From NCBI GenBank assembly GCA_041395245.1, contig JAWLAY010000018.1:33324-97323 (forward strand): DNA of 64,000 nt. The letters run 5' to 3'. The notes below the pieces were generated by a model. The model had not been told where the DNA came from and did no database searches. It saw only the letters and a program-made list of their open reading frames with translations. Origin of the DNA: Aquimonas sp041395245. Its GTDB lineage: Bacteria; Pseudomonadota; Gammaproteobacteria; Xanthomonadales; Xanthomonadaceae. Made by a program: the position numbers and the translations under genes. Below, piece by piece: positions 53,997 through 63,466 of the stretch; position 1 is the stretch's first letter, and each line of letters opens with the position of its first letter.

Positions 53997-54999
53997 GAAA
54001 GACATCCTCCGGGAGTGAATCGAGCGTAGCACGCGCCTGTTGCAGCGCCGCCAGGGAATGGTCGGTAACGGAGCGGCCCTGCAAGTCCAGCAGACGGGCC
54101 GACACCGATGTCCCGCCGAGGCTCGTCTGCATGGCCTGCAATGCCTCGGGCACCAATTCGGGATGACAGGCCAGCACCGCATCACACCCGGCATCAAGAT
54201 GGGCATCGATGCGCGCCGCAATCCCACCGGTCGCGCTGGCGGCGGCCATGCCGATATCGTCGCTGAAAATCGCACCTCCAAAGCCCAACTGCTCACGCAA
54301 CACGGTCTGCAGCCAATGCCGCGAGTACCCCGCAGGCATTGGATCGACGGCGGGGTAAATCACATGGGCCGCCATGACCGCCTCCGCACCGGCGACAAGT
54401 CCGGCACGGAACGGACGCAAGTCCTCGGCTTCGATCTGCGCCCAGGTACGCGGATCACGCGCGACATCGACATGGGTGTCTTCCAGCACCGAGCCGTGCC
54501 CGGGAAAATGCTTGAGCGTCGCCGCCATGCCCGCCGCTCGCTGGCCACCGACATAGGCTGCGGTCAACTCGGCCACCACAGCCGGATCGGCATGCAAGGC
54601 ACGATCACCGATGGCCCGATTGCCGCGCCCCAGATCCACTACCGGCGCAAAACTCAGATCAACGCCGACGCCGCGCATTTCGGTCGCCATGACCAATGCA
54701 TGCGCCTGCGCCATCTGTAGTGCGGCGGCCGGATCGCGGTCGAACAGACGACCGATGCAGGCCAGCGGAGGCAGCCGCGTGAAGCCCTCGGTAAACCGCT
54801 GCACGCGCCCACCTTCCTGATCGACGCTGATCAGCAAGGGTCGTGCGGCGCAGACTCGGATCGAGGTGATGTAGTCGGCGATCTGCGCCGCACTCGCGAA
54901 ATTGCGCCGAAACAGCACCACGCCCGCAACCGCCGGATGCGCCAGCCAATCGAGTTCGACGGCTTGCAGTTCGGTGCTGGCAAGCCCGATCAGCAACAC
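53989..54999 (-). CDS. nagZ: Beta-N-acetylhexosaminidase NagZ
   Basis: NagZ is a cytoplasmic GH3 enzyme that removes N-acetylglucosamine from anhydro-muropeptides in peptidoglycan recycling. The 336-residue product has the GH3 signature with the catalytic His, LKHFPGHGSVLEDTH, and the nucleophile Asp in FSDDIGMAA; VDQEGGRVQRF is also present. The start is GTG at 54999, three bases after the rlmD stop. The tight spacing (rlmD, nagZ, hpt, mtnP) indicates one transcript. Confidence 0.95.
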   Translation of the reverse strand: MLLIGLASTELQAVELDWLAHPAVAGVVLFRRNFASAAQIADYITSIRVCAARPLLISVDQEGGRVQRFTEGFTRLPPLACIGRLFDRDPAAALQMAQAHALVMATEMRGVGVDLSFAPVVDLGRGNRAIGDRALHADPAVVAELTAAYVGGQRAAGMAATLKHFPGHGSVLEDTHVDVARDPRTWAQIEAEDLRPFRAGLVAGAEAVMAAHVIYPAVDPMPAGYSRHWLQTVLREQLGFGGAIFSDDIGMAAASATGGIAARIDAHLDAGCDAVLACHPELVPEALQAMQTSLGGTSVSARLLDLQGRSVTDHSLAALQQARATLDSLPEDVFHA

Positions 55000-55002
55000 G
55001 AC

Positions 55003-56334
55003 TCAGCGCTCGAACAAGGCAATGGATTCGACATGACCGGTGTGCGGAAACATGTCCATCACACCGGCCGCCTTGAGCTGAAAACCGTAATCCCGCACCA
55101 GCACGCCTGCATCGCGTGCCAGCGAGGCAGGATGGCAACTGACGTAGACGATCCGCTGCACGCCCTCCAACGGCAACTGCGGGATGACCGCATCGGCACC
55201 CGAGCGTGGCGGGTCGAGCAACAACTTGTTGAATCCGCCACTGACCCATGGTTGTGTGCGCACGTCCTGCGTCAGGTCAGCGGCGTGGAACTCGGCGTTC
55301 GGCAACCCGTTCAGGTCCGCGTTTTCGCGCGCCCGCCGCACCAATCCTGCATCGCCTTCCACGCCAACCACGTTGGCCGCGCGACGTGCAATCGGCAAGG
55401 TAAAATTGCCCAAACCACAGAACAGATCGAGGATGCGGTCCTGCGGCTGCGGGTCCAGCAACTGCAGGGCCAGATCGATCATGCGCTGGTTCATGCCCGC
55501 ATTGACCTGGACGAAATCCAGCGGCTTGAACTTGAGGGTGATGTCATACGCCGGGATGCGGAATTCGAGGTCGATGTGTTCGGGCCAAAGGGCCTGCACA
55601 CTGTCGACACCGGCGGACTGCAGCAGCACACCCAGTCCGGCACGCTGCCCGAACGCCTGCAGGCGCTCGCGATCCGCCGACGACAGCGGCTGCAGATGTC
55701 GAAACACCAGCACCGTCTGCGCGTCGCCCGAGGCCACTTCGATTTGCGCAATGTGTTCGCGCGCATCCAGCGACTGGACCAGTTCCGCCAGTTCACCGAT
55801 CCGCTCGCCAACGGCGGGAACCAGCACCTCGCAAGTCTGCAACTCGGCCAGGAAACGCGGATTGGTCTCGCGGAAACCCACCAGCGCCTTGCCCTTCTTG
55901 GCAACGTACTTGACGCCCAGACGGGCTTTGCGACGATAGCCCCAAGGTTGATCGGTCAACGGCGCCAACCAGCGTTCCGCCTGAACGTGGCCGATGCGCT
56001 CGAGGTTTTCCTGCAGCACACGTTGTTTCACGCCAATCTGCGACTCGGCCCGCAGATGTTGCAGGCTGCAGCCGCCGCAGCGCCCGAAGTGTGCGCATTT
56101 CGGCTCCACCCGATCCGGCGACGGCTGCAGCACCTGCAGGCAGCGTCCTTCATCGAAGTGCTTCTTGCGCACCTCCACCAGCATGCGCACGCGCTCGCCG
56201 GGCAAGGCACCCGCCACGAACACAGCCTTGCCCCCCACGCGCGCAACACCGCGACCATCGTGGGTCATATCGACAACATCGACTTCCAGTTCGCGAGACA
56301 CGTCAGACCTTGCCACAGCAAAAACGGCGCGCAT
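55003..56334 (-). CDS. rlmD: 23S rRNA (uracil(1939)-C(5))-methyltransferase
   Basis: RlmD methylates U1939 of 23S rRNA. The 443-residue protein has an N-terminal TRAM domain (about 13-70), an Fe-S site with Cys 80, 86 and 89 (CAHFGRCGGC) plus a later Cys in LQTCEVL, the SAM motif ILDLFCGLGNFTLPIA, DPPRSGAD, and the catalytic Cys in YVSCHPASLARD. It heads the leftward run and is divergent from uraD across 72 bp. Confidence 0.96.
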   Translation of the reverse strand: MRAVFAVARSDVSRELEVDVVDMTHDGRGVARVGGKAVFVAGALPGERVRMLVEVRKKHFDEGRCLQVLQPSPDRVEPKCAHFGRCGGCSLQHLRAESQIGVKQRVLQENLERIGHVQAERWLAPLTDQPWGYRRKARLGVKYVAKKGKALVGFRETNPRFLAELQTCEVLVPAVGERIGELAELVQSLDAREHIAQIEVASGDAQTVLVFRHLQPLSSADRERLQAFGQRAGLGVLLQSAGVDSVQALWPEHIDLEFRIPAYDITLKFKPLDFVQVNAGMNQRMIDLALQLLDPQPQDRILDLFCGLGNFTLPIARRAANVVGVEGDAGLVRRARENADLNGLPNAEFHAADLTQDVRTQPWVSGGFNKLLLDPPRSGADAVIPQLPLEGVQRIVYVSCHPASLARDAGVLVRDYGFQLKAAGVMDMFPHTGHVESIALFER

Positions 56335-56406
56335 TGTCGCATGGGCATCTTGTCGACGCCGCAGGTGCGCCGCACACTGCGCCCACGCTCAAGGATGACC
56401 GCCCGC

Positions 56407-56922
56407 ATGAACTCCCCACGTCTGGACGAATTGAATGCCTTGCCCGCCGCCGAGTTCGTCCGGCAGTGGGGCGATGTGTTCGAGCATTCGCCGTGGGTGG
56501 CCGAACGTTGTGCGGCGCAGCGCCCGTTCCACAGCGTTCAGACGATGCACGCCGCGATGTGTGCTGCCATGCAGGCGGCCAACGAAAGCGAAAAACTCGC
56601 ACTGATCCGCGCCCATCCGCAACTGGCAGGCAAGGCGGCATTGCGTGGCGAACTGACCGTCGACTCCACCCGCGAACAACAAGGCGCCGGACTGGATCAG
56701 TGCTCGGTAGCCGAGTTCGCCGAACTGCATCAACTCAATCTCGCCTACGAGGCGCGATTCGGCTTTCCCTTCATCCTTGCAGTCAAAGGACACAACCGGC
56801 AAAGCATCCTTGCGGCATGGCGAGCGCGCCTGGACAACACGCCGGCGCAGGAGTTTTCCGAAGCGCTGCGCCAGATCGAACGCATCGCGCTGTTCCGCCT
56901 GCAGAGCCGCCTCAACGACTGA
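56407..56922 (+). CDS. uraD: 2-oxo-4-hydroxy-4-carboxy-5-ureidoimidazoline decarboxylase
   Basis: UraD decarboxylates OHCU to S-allantoin in urate breakdown. The 171-residue helical protein has the family motifs IRAHPQLAGKAA with the catalytic His, and FGFPFILAVKGHNRQSILAA near the C-terminus. The ATG at 56407 lies about 10 nt past AAGGA; an ATG at 56395 in the same frame is the alternative. It is first of a three-gene ureide operon, 33 nt before alc. Confidence 0.93.
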   Translation: MNSPRLDELNALPAAEFVRQWGDVFEHSPWVAERCAAQRPFHSVQTMHAAMCAAMQAANESEKLALIRAHPQLAGKAALRGELTVDSTREQQGAGLDQCSVAEFAELHQLNLAYEARFGFPFILAVKGHNRQSILAAWRARLDNTPAQEFSEALRQIERIALFRLQSRLND

Positions 56923-56955
56923 GTCGCAATCCACCGAATCCAACCGAGAATCCCG

Positions 56956-57969
56956 ATGGCCTACACCGCTCCTGATCCCGCAGCGCCGGACTTCGTCCGC
57001 CACTTCATCAATCTTGCCGACGCGCAACTGGGCGCACGCGTGCTGGCCGTCAGCGACGAGTTCTTCGCCGCCGCCGAGCGCATGCTCAATCCCGAGCCCG
57101 CGGTCTTCATTCCCGGCAAGTACGACGCGCATGGCAAATGGATGGACGGCTGGGAGAGCCGCCGCAAGCGCGTCGCAGGCCACGATTGGTGCATCGTGAA
57201 GCTGGCGCGTCCCGGTTGGCTGAAGGGTGTGGAGTTGGATACCAGCCACTTCACCGGCAACTATCCGCCAGCCGCCAGCGTGGAAGCGTGTGATGTTGAG
57301 GGTGAACCGCATGCGGGCACCACTTGGCGACCTCTGCTGGCCTCGGTCAATCTGCAGGGCAACCACCGTCACTACCACGCCATCGACGACACGCAGCGGG
57401 TCAGTCATGTGCGGGTCAATCTCTACCCGGATGGTGGACTGGCCCGTCTACGTCTGTATGGGCGACCCGACTCTGCCTGCGTCGTCGCGGATGAAGACGG
57501 AAGAATCGACCTGATCGCCGCCTTGAATGGTGGCACCGTCATCGCCGCCAACAACGAGCACTTCGGCCCAGCCGCGCGGCTGTTGTTGCCAGGGCGCGGG
57601 GTGAACATGGGCGATGGGTGGGAAACCCGCCGTCGACGCGAACCGGGCAACGACTGGTGCATCATCGCCCTCGCCCAGCCCGGTGTGGTCGAGCGCGTCG
57701 AGGTCGACACCGCTCACTTCAAGGGCAACTTCCCGGATCGTTGTTCCTTGCAAGCAGCACACCTCAGCGGCGGTACGCCAACCTCGTTGATCACCCAGTC
57801 GATGTTCTGGCCCAGCCTGATGGATGCGCAACCGTTGCAGATGGACCACGTCCACGCATTCCAGTCCGAACTGCAGGCACACGCGCCAATCACCCACGTG
57901 CGCTTCAATATCCATCCCGATGGCGGTGTATCGCGTCTGCGCCTCTGGGGCCGTGTGGTCAGCCCATGA
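56956..57969 (+). CDS. alc: Allantoicase
   Basis: Allantoicase splits allantoate to ureidoglycolate and urea. The 337-residue protein shows the internal duplication of the family: the first repeat has MDGWESRRKR...DWCIVKLARPG and GVELDTSHFTGNYPP, the second GDGWETRRRR...DWCIIALAQPG and VEVDTAHFKGNFPD. Its stop overlaps the allA start by four bases. No allantoinase gene is visible here, so the step before it must be encoded elsewhere. Confidence 0.96.
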   Translation: MAYTAPDPAAPDFVRHFINLADAQLGARVLAVSDEFFAAAERMLNPEPAVFIPGKYDAHGKWMDGWESRRKRVAGHDWCIVKLARPGWLKGVELDTSHFTGNYPPAASVEACDVEGEPHAGTTWRPLLASVNLQGNHRHYHAIDDTQRVSHVRVNLYPDGGLARLRLYGRPDSACVVADEDGRIDLIAALNGGTVIAANNEHFGPAARLLLPGRGVNMGDGWETRRRREPGNDWCIIALAQPGVVERVEVDTAHFKGNFPDRCSLQAAHLSGGTPTSLITQSMFWPSLMDAQPLQMDHVHAFQSELQAHAPITHVRFNIHPDGGVSRLRLWGRVVSP

Positions 57970-58490
57970 CTCTGCATCCCGCGCTGCAGGTCGAACCCTT
58001 GGACGCGGCGCGCTTTGCGCCGTTTGGCGAGGTCATTGAGACCGCACAGGCGCGGCAGGTTTTGAGCATCAACACAGGGACCGCGCAGCGCTTTCACGAC
58101 CTGGCTCGCATCGACACCGCCCAGCGCGGTGGTCGCACGGTGCTCAGCCTCTTCCGCGCCCAGCCGCGTACGTTTCCGTTCCCGGTCGAAATCATCGAGC
58201 GCCACCCGCTGGGCAGTCAGGCGTTTTTCCCACTCAGCGGCGAGCCCTATCTGGTGATCGTCAGTGAGAGCCCGGCGCATCGACCCAAGGTGTTTGCCGC
58301 CAGCCCGCAACAGGGCGTCAACTTTCATCCTGGAATTTGGCACCATGCCCTGGTCGCACTGAATCGGGAATGCGATTTCTTGGTCATCGACCGCGATGGC
58401 GGCGACGAGAACTGCGATGAAGCGCGCTTGAGCGAGACCTGCGTCGTGCTCAGTCCCGATGTGCCAGCGCGTAGCGGATCGCCGCGCTGA
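57966..58490 (+). CDS. allA: Ureidoglycolate lyase
   Basis: AllA cleaves ureidoglycolate to glyoxylate and urea, the step after allantoicase. The 174-residue cupin-like protein has the family pattern FAPFGEVIE, FPFPVEIIERHPLGSQAFFP and NFHPGIWHHAL with the metal and active-site histidines, then FLVIDR. The ATG overlaps the alc stop (ATGA). Its last 41 bp overlap the 3' end of the convergent M14 hydrolase gene. Confidence 0.94.
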   Translation: MTLHPALQVEPLDAARFAPFGEVIETAQARQVLSINTGTAQRFHDLARIDTAQRGGRTVLSLFRAQPRTFPFPVEIIERHPLGSQAFFPLSGEPYLVIVSESPAHRPKVFAASPQQGVNFHPGIWHHALVALNRECDFLVIDRDGGDENCDEARLSETCVVLSPDVPARSGSPR

Positions 58491-59373
58491 CGGCAGCGAC
58501 CTGCGCCGCATTGCATTGTTCCGGCGTGGCGCGCGAGCTGTCGGGATACACCTCGGTGGTGGTGCTGTAGCGCGCAGCGGTGACGCCACCGCACAGGCCC
58601 AGTGATTTCAGCGGATAGAGAATGACACCCGGTGCCACCACCGGCGAGCCGATGATCTCGCCACGCGCGTCGGCGGGGGCGATATGCGTCACCTTCGCCA
58701 CTTCTTCAATCACCGCACGCTGAAAATCCAGTTGCGGGTTCTCGCTGTCGCCGACCAGATAGAACCCGTCGGGAATCTCGCCGGGCTCGAATTCCTTGCC
58801 ATCGCGCGCGGACAGCGCCGGACGGAACTCGGATTCATCGCTATCGGTGGTTTCGTGCAGGTCGACGTGCAGCAGAAACTGCGTCTGCCACGGCGCGATC
58901 AGACGCATCAGCGCGGCCGATTCTTCGGCAGGACTGTCCGCACGAAAACTGCGATTGGGATCGATGGCATTCGCGTTCCAGCGCTGCACGCGCTCATACG
59001 CCCAGGGACTGATGCAGGGGGCGACCAACAGATTCACCTGCGCATCGAACTCCGTCGCGGCCTGTTCGAGAAACTGCAAGGCACCCTGCACGCCACTGGT
59101 TTCGTAGCCATGGACACCGCCTGTGACCAGCACGGCAGGCCGTTCGTCGTGCCAATCCTTGCTGCGCAAGGCAAACAGCGGATATCGATCCGGCGCGTAA
59201 TCCAAGTCGCCATAGGGCAACACCTCGAAGGCATTGCCCAGCCGTTCGATCCGGCTCAGCACCTCGTGCCGGTAGCTACGCTGAACCGCCTGTTGCGAGC
59301 GCCACTGCAGACGCTCCTGGTCCGACCAGGGCTGCCCTGGTCGGCCGATGCGATAGGTCAGATTGGAAGTCAT
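58450..59373 (-). CDS. M14-family zinc hydrolase (AstE/aspartoacylase-like)
   Basis: The 307-residue protein has a carboxypeptidase-like zinc site: VTGGVHGYETSG (His and Glu ligands), the later His in LLHVDLHETTD, and NANAIDPNRSF with the substrate-binding Asn-Arg pair. This is the AstE/AspA branch of the M14 fold. It could deacylate or trim an N-acyl or peptide substrate; the neighbouring ureide genes do not fix it. It converges on and overlaps allA, and is divergent from the superoxide dismutase gene. Confidence 0.82.
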   Translation of the reverse strand: MTSNLTYRIGRPGQPWSDQERLQWRSQQAVQRSYRHEVLSRIERLGNAFEVLPYGDLDYAPDRYPLFALRSKDWHDERPAVLVTGGVHGYETSGVQGALQFLEQAATEFDAQVNLLVAPCISPWAYERVQRWNANAIDPNRSFRADSPAEESAALMRLIAPWQTQFLLHVDLHETTDSDESEFRPALSARDGKEFEPGEIPDGFYLVGDSENPQLDFQRAVIEEVAKVTHIAPADARGEIIGSPVVAPGVILYPLKSLGLCGGVTAARYSTTTEVYPDSSRATPEQCNAAQVAAVSAAIRYALAHRD

Positions 59374-59506
59374 GCCTCACTCCGAGAATACCAATACCCG
59401 CCGAAGACGAATCACAGGCGACTGCCGACGATTCGATAACGACCCGCAAAGTATGCTGCAGCGGACGGAATTCGTCTGTCATGCCACCAAGGAGAAGCTC
59501 TTGCGA

Positions 59507-60184
59507 ATGAACGCACTGCCTGCCTGTGCACTGGGCTTGTTGCTGGCCCTACCTGTTTCGATCCGAGCCGAGACATTCACGCTTCCAGCGCTGCCCTACC
59601 CCACGGATGCCCTCGCGCCCTCCATTGATGCCACCACCATGGAAATCCACCACGGCAAGCACCATCAGGGCTACGTCAACAATCTGAACGCCGAAGTGGG
59701 CAAAGACGCGCGCCTGGCCGACAAGACGCTGCAGCAGATTCTCGAGAACGTCTCGCTCTATACCCCTGCCGTGCGCAACAACGCAGGCGGACACTTCAAT
59801 CACAGCCTGTTCTGGCAAGTCATGGCACCGCCCAGTGAAGTCGGACAACCTTCCGAGGCGCTGAGTGCGCAGATCAACGCCGACTTCGGTTCAATGGACG
59901 CGTTCAAGACCCGGTTTTCCGAGACGGCCAGCAAGCTTTTCGGCTCGGGCTGGGTCTGGCTGATCGTCAACCCGGACGGAACGCTGCAGATCACCACCAC
60001 CGCCAATCAGGACAACCCGTTGATGGACACCGTTACCCCGCGCGGCACGCCAATTCTGGGTCTGGACGTGTGGGAACATGCCTATTACCTGAACTACCAG
60101 AACAAGCGCGTTGACTATATCGCCGCGTGGTGGAACGTCGTCAACTGGAACGCGGTCAGCGAGCGTTTTGCAGAGCGCCACTGA
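59507..60184 (+). CDS. Superoxide dismutase, Mn-type, with export signal
   Basis: This 225-residue Fe/Mn superoxide dismutase carries a Sec signal peptide (MNALPACALGLLLALPVSIRA, cleavage about residue 22), so it is probably periplasmic. Metal ligands are the His in EIHHGKHHQGYV, the His in GGHFNHSLFW, and Asp and His in LDVWEHAYY. TTANQDNPLM places the active-site Gln in the C-terminal domain, which is the Mn-type pattern. The ATG at 59507 or a TTG at 59501, the latter better spaced from AAGGAG, could be the start. Confidence 0.92.
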   Translation: MNALPACALGLLLALPVSIRAETFTLPALPYPTDALAPSIDATTMEIHHGKHHQGYVNNLNAEVGKDARLADKTLQQILENVSLYTPAVRNNAGGHFNHSLFWQVMAPPSEVGQPSEALSAQINADFGSMDAFKTRFSETASKLFGSGWVWLIVNPDGTLQITTTANQDNPLMDTVTPRGTPILGLDVWEHAYYLNYQNKRVDYIAAWWNVVNWNAVSERFAERH

Positions 60185-60190
60185 CAAAAG

Positions 60191-60218
60191 CGGGCCGGCT
60201 GCGTAGGCAACCGGCCCG
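60191..60218 (+). terminator. Hairpin after the superoxide dismutase gene
   Basis: CGGGCCGG-(12 nt)-CCGGCCCG lies 7 nt past the stop. It has no T run. It is a possible terminator. The rest of the gap to 60400 shows nothing I recognise. Confidence 0.45.
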
Positions 60219-60400
60219 ACCCCACGCCGGAAAGGAACGATGGAGGGGTATCCCAACCCGGACCTGGGCGAAAATGACCAACGCGCACCGTGCCGCCCAG
60301 CGAACACAAACGGTGCGATACGTCGGACGATTCACGATGCCGCATTGGAGGTCCGGTCACGATCTTGAGGCGCAGCGATCGTTATCGACCGCGACCAGGA

Positions 60401-61030
60401 TCACGCCGGATTGAACAGCCGACTGCGCGGACAGTGACAGTGCGAATCCAGCGCCATGCCGCCGACGTGTGCACGCGCCGCCCAGTGCGCTGCGGCGCGT
60501 GCAGAGCACGCCGAACTCAGTGCCATCGGCGTCAACCTCAGATTCCCAGCGCCGTCCAGTTCGAATCGGCACACCGTCGACATCCAACGTCGACTTCCCC
60601 ACCACCGCCGTGTCCACGGCAATGCGACGCCGATTCGGTCACCCTGAACGGAGGGGGTCTGCAAAAGCCCGGCCTGCCAAAGACCCTGCAGTCGCTCCCA
60701 TGCCAGGAAGTCGCTATCGGGCAACAGACCCACCTGCAAACAGGAAGAACCGCTGCCGTCTGCGAAGCACAAGGCTTCCAGCGGACCGTGCATATCGATG
60801 TCACAGCGCAACACCGCGCGTGTTCCCTGCAACACGCCGAGCGCGTCGCGCTGCAGCGCGAAGAGGTGTGCTTCGCGATGCAGGCAAACGACATTTCCGA
60901 GTTGCGCCAGAACGGCGAGCGGACGGTCAAACCTTGACGAGACCACCGGCGCGTTCGCATCGAAACGCGGTTCCGCCTGACTTGCGAAGATCTCGCAATC
61001 CGGCGAAATCTGACTGCTTTCGAAAGTCAT
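60401..61030 (-). CDS. Heme-uptake operon protein, possibly a HemS/HutX-like half domain
   Basis: The 209-residue protein starts 35 nt after the heme-receptor stop. The stretch ALCFADGSGSSCLQVGL and its continuation LPDSDFLAWERLQGLW match the pattern seen in HemS/HmuS proteins (a SLQFFD...AVHK-type strand pair, then SDxxAFxxL), and LAQLGNVVCLHREAH matches another conserved strand. It is about the size of one HemS repeat plus a divergent tail ending in HCHCPRSRL. By position and this partial likeness it may handle or degrade heme in the cytoplasm. The likeness is weak, so treat the name as a hypothesis. Confidence 0.5.
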   Translation of the reverse strand: MTFESSQISPDCEIFASQAEPRFDANAPVVSSRFDRPLAVLAQLGNVVCLHREAHLFALQRDALGVLQGTRAVLRCDIDMHGPLEALCFADGSGSSCLQVGLLPDSDFLAWERLQGLWQAGLLQTPSVQGDRIGVALPWTRRWWGSRRWMSTVCRFELDGAGNLRLTPMALSSACSARAAAHWAARAHVGGMALDSHCHCPRSRLFNPA

Positions 61031-61065
61031 GCGCACTACTCCTGTGTCCTGACGAAATGAACGCC

Positions 61066-63327
61066 CTACCAGTGCAAATCGAGCTGCGCAGAGAGGTAGC
61101 GCCCGGGAGCGGTGTAGCGATCCAGCACCGCGCTGGTAGCGACCACGTTGGGCGTGGCCGACCATTCCCAATACGTCTTGTCGAGCAGATTGAAGACGCC
61201 GACATTCAGACTGGCATGCTCGCCGAGACGGGTATCAAACAGCAGATCAACCACACCATAGCCGGGGGCAACGAATGCGTCGGCGTCGCCCGTGGTCGTC
61301 GCCATCGGCGGCAGACGATCCTTGCGTTCGGCAAAGCGACCCACCAGTTCGGCGCCCCAACGGTCTGCGCGATACATCAAGCCCAGCGTCGCGGTTGCCG
61401 GGTCCACTGAACTCAGTGGCTGATCCGCGGTGAGGTCGTCGCCACGTGAGCTGGCCGCCGCGAACCGCACTTCCCACGCATCCCAGCCCGGATTGAAGGC
61501 GGCCAGCGACAGGCCAGCCTTCAACTCCACACCCTTGATCTCGGCTTCGGCCACATTGCGCGACTGGAAGATCAACAAGCCCGTCTGCGGATCGACATCG
61601 ACCGCAATCAATGACTCGATGAAGTCGTCATAGCGATTCAGGTAAGTCGACAGACTGGCGTAGACATTTGTGTCTTGCCAGCGCAGACCCAGCTCGAATC
61701 CATCGCTGGTTTCAGGCTTCAGATCGGGATTGGGAATCGCGGTGTAACCGAACTGGAAATTGGTGAAACCAAGGTTGACGTCGTTGTAGGGCGGCGAGCG
61801 GAACCCCGCTGAATAGCCACCGAACAGACTCAACGCATCGGTCCATTGCCAGACCAGGCCCAGCTTGGGCGACACCCGATCACGCGTGATGCCGGAGGGC
61901 ACAATCCCCGGATTGTCCTGCGCAAAGATCGTGTCCACGGTCGGGTCGAGATCGTAGTGGTCATAACGCAAGGCCGGGACCAGACGCCACTGCCCGTTCG
62001 CGCTGACGATCTCGTCCTGCAGATAGCCAGCCAACTCGCTGGTGGTGGAGATCGGAAAATCACGCACCGGGAACACATCCGGAAGGATCGTGCTGCTTAC
62101 CGCACCAGTGGTCAGATTGGTCGCGCGGCCGTCACGTTTCTGGTGGACTTCGGTACGGGTCGCTTCCGCTCCCCAAGTCAGTCGATGGGTCCATCCGCCG
62201 GTTTGCAGCGATTTGCTGGCAGTGAACTCTCCGCCGGTAACGCGTTGGTCGAAATTGAACTCGCGCTCGCGCAGGGTCGGATTGACCTCGTTGCCGCCGC
62301 TGATGCTGACCCGATCCTCGCGGGTTCGCTGGGTGGTTTCCGAATCCTGACGATAGACCTGCCAATGCAGACTGTCGGCGAGCAGACTGTCCAGCGCATC
62401 GACTTCCTGCCCCAGACTCAGACGCGCACGGGTCTGATGGTCATCGCCATCCATCTCACGAACCCGCAGGGTCGCGCTGGTGGTTTCGCTGCTCAGCACA
62501 TCGGTCAAGGTCGAGGACTCGTTGGCGTCCAGCGCCAGTCGCCAGCGCATGTCGGTGCTCGGCGCGAACAACAGCTTCGCCAGCAGGTTGCTCGACTCGG
62601 TATCAGCCGGGTTGGCCTGGGTGCGGGTGCTGCCGACGCTGTCGACATCGCCCTGGTTCTCCAGCTCCGATCCCTCGCGATGGTTCAGCATCAGCAGAGC
62701 AGACCAGCGCTCGCCCACTTGAGCCCAACTGATGGCAGCATGCGCGCTGTCGTCATCGCTGGAATAGCCGATGCGAGCACCGATGTGCGATGACGCACCG
62801 GCTTGCACCAGATCCTGCGGATCGCGCGTGACGAAGCTCACTACGCCGCCCAGCGCGTCCGAGCCATACAGGGACGAGCCAGGGCCGCGCACGATTTCCA
62901 CCGACTTCAGCATCATTGGATCGACAACGTTGCGGTTGTTGTTGGCGAAGCTGCCAATCGAGAAATCGTCCGACACCGCGATGCCATCGGTCTCGATCAA
63001 CACCCGATTGGCTTCCAGACCCCGAATACGGAAGTCACCGATGCCGAAGCGACCAAAACCGGAAGTGACCGACACGCCCGGTTCGTAACGCACCAGATCG
63101 CGAATGTCCTGCACCAACTCACGGTCCATCTGCTCGCGCTCGATCACCGTCACGGCGGCGGGAACATCCACGACCTCGGTCGCCTGCTTGGTGGCAGTGA
63201 CCGTGACTCGGGACAGTTCATCAAACTCGGTCGCCTCCGGCGCGGTCGAGGCATGGACAGAGAGGTACGGCGCGCAGGCCGTCAGACACAGGGCAAGACG
63301 GATCGACGTCTTCAGATCGGAACGCAT
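61066..63327 (-). CDS. TonB-dependent heme/hemoglobin-type receptor
   Basis: The 753-residue outer-membrane transporter has a signal peptide (about 1-25, cleavage near VHA), a TonB-box region RVTVTATK, and a plug with VIEREQMDRELVQDIRDLVR and RGPGSSLYGSDALGGVV. The barrel carries FRSPPYNDVN and NPDLKPETSDGFE, the FRAP and NPNL/NPDL landmarks of heme receptors; the His usually found between them is not obvious. It ends in ...LDLHW. The ATG at 63327 has GGAG upstream. hemP lies just before it and a HemS-like gene just after it. Confidence 0.88.
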   Translation of the reverse strand: MRSDLKTSIRLALCLTACAPYLSVHASTAPEATEFDELSRVTVTATKQATEVVDVPAAVTVIEREQMDRELVQDIRDLVRYEPGVSVTSGFGRFGIGDFRIRGLEANRVLIETDGIAVSDDFSIGSFANNNRNVVDPMMLKSVEIVRGPGSSLYGSDALGGVVSFVTRDPQDLVQAGASSHIGARIGYSSDDDSAHAAISWAQVGERWSALLMLNHREGSELENQGDVDSVGSTRTQANPADTESSNLLAKLLFAPSTDMRWRLALDANESSTLTDVLSSETTSATLRVREMDGDDHQTRARLSLGQEVDALDSLLADSLHWQVYRQDSETTQRTREDRVSISGGNEVNPTLREREFNFDQRVTGGEFTASKSLQTGGWTHRLTWGAEATRTEVHQKRDGRATNLTTGAVSSTILPDVFPVRDFPISTTSELAGYLQDEIVSANGQWRLVPALRYDHYDLDPTVDTIFAQDNPGIVPSGITRDRVSPKLGLVWQWTDALSLFGGYSAGFRSPPYNDVNLGFTNFQFGYTAIPNPDLKPETSDGFELGLRWQDTNVYASLSTYLNRYDDFIESLIAVDVDPQTGLLIFQSRNVAEAEIKGVELKAGLSLAAFNPGWDAWEVRFAAASSRGDDLTADQPLSSVDPATATLGLMYRADRWGAELVGRFAERKDRLPPMATTTGDADAFVAPGYGVVDLLFDTRLGEHASLNVGVFNLLDKTYWEWSATPNVVATSAVLDRYTAPGRYLSAQLDLHW

Positions 63328-63466
63328 GACAACTCCAGAAATTGGCGGTTGGCTGGCGCGCCCCGAACGGGCTGGCTGGCGCATGGCGGGCAACACGGCT
63401 GCCCGGAAATCGGATTCAGGCGGCACGTCGCATAAGGACGTCGCCGTGTAGCAAGATCACGAACGA

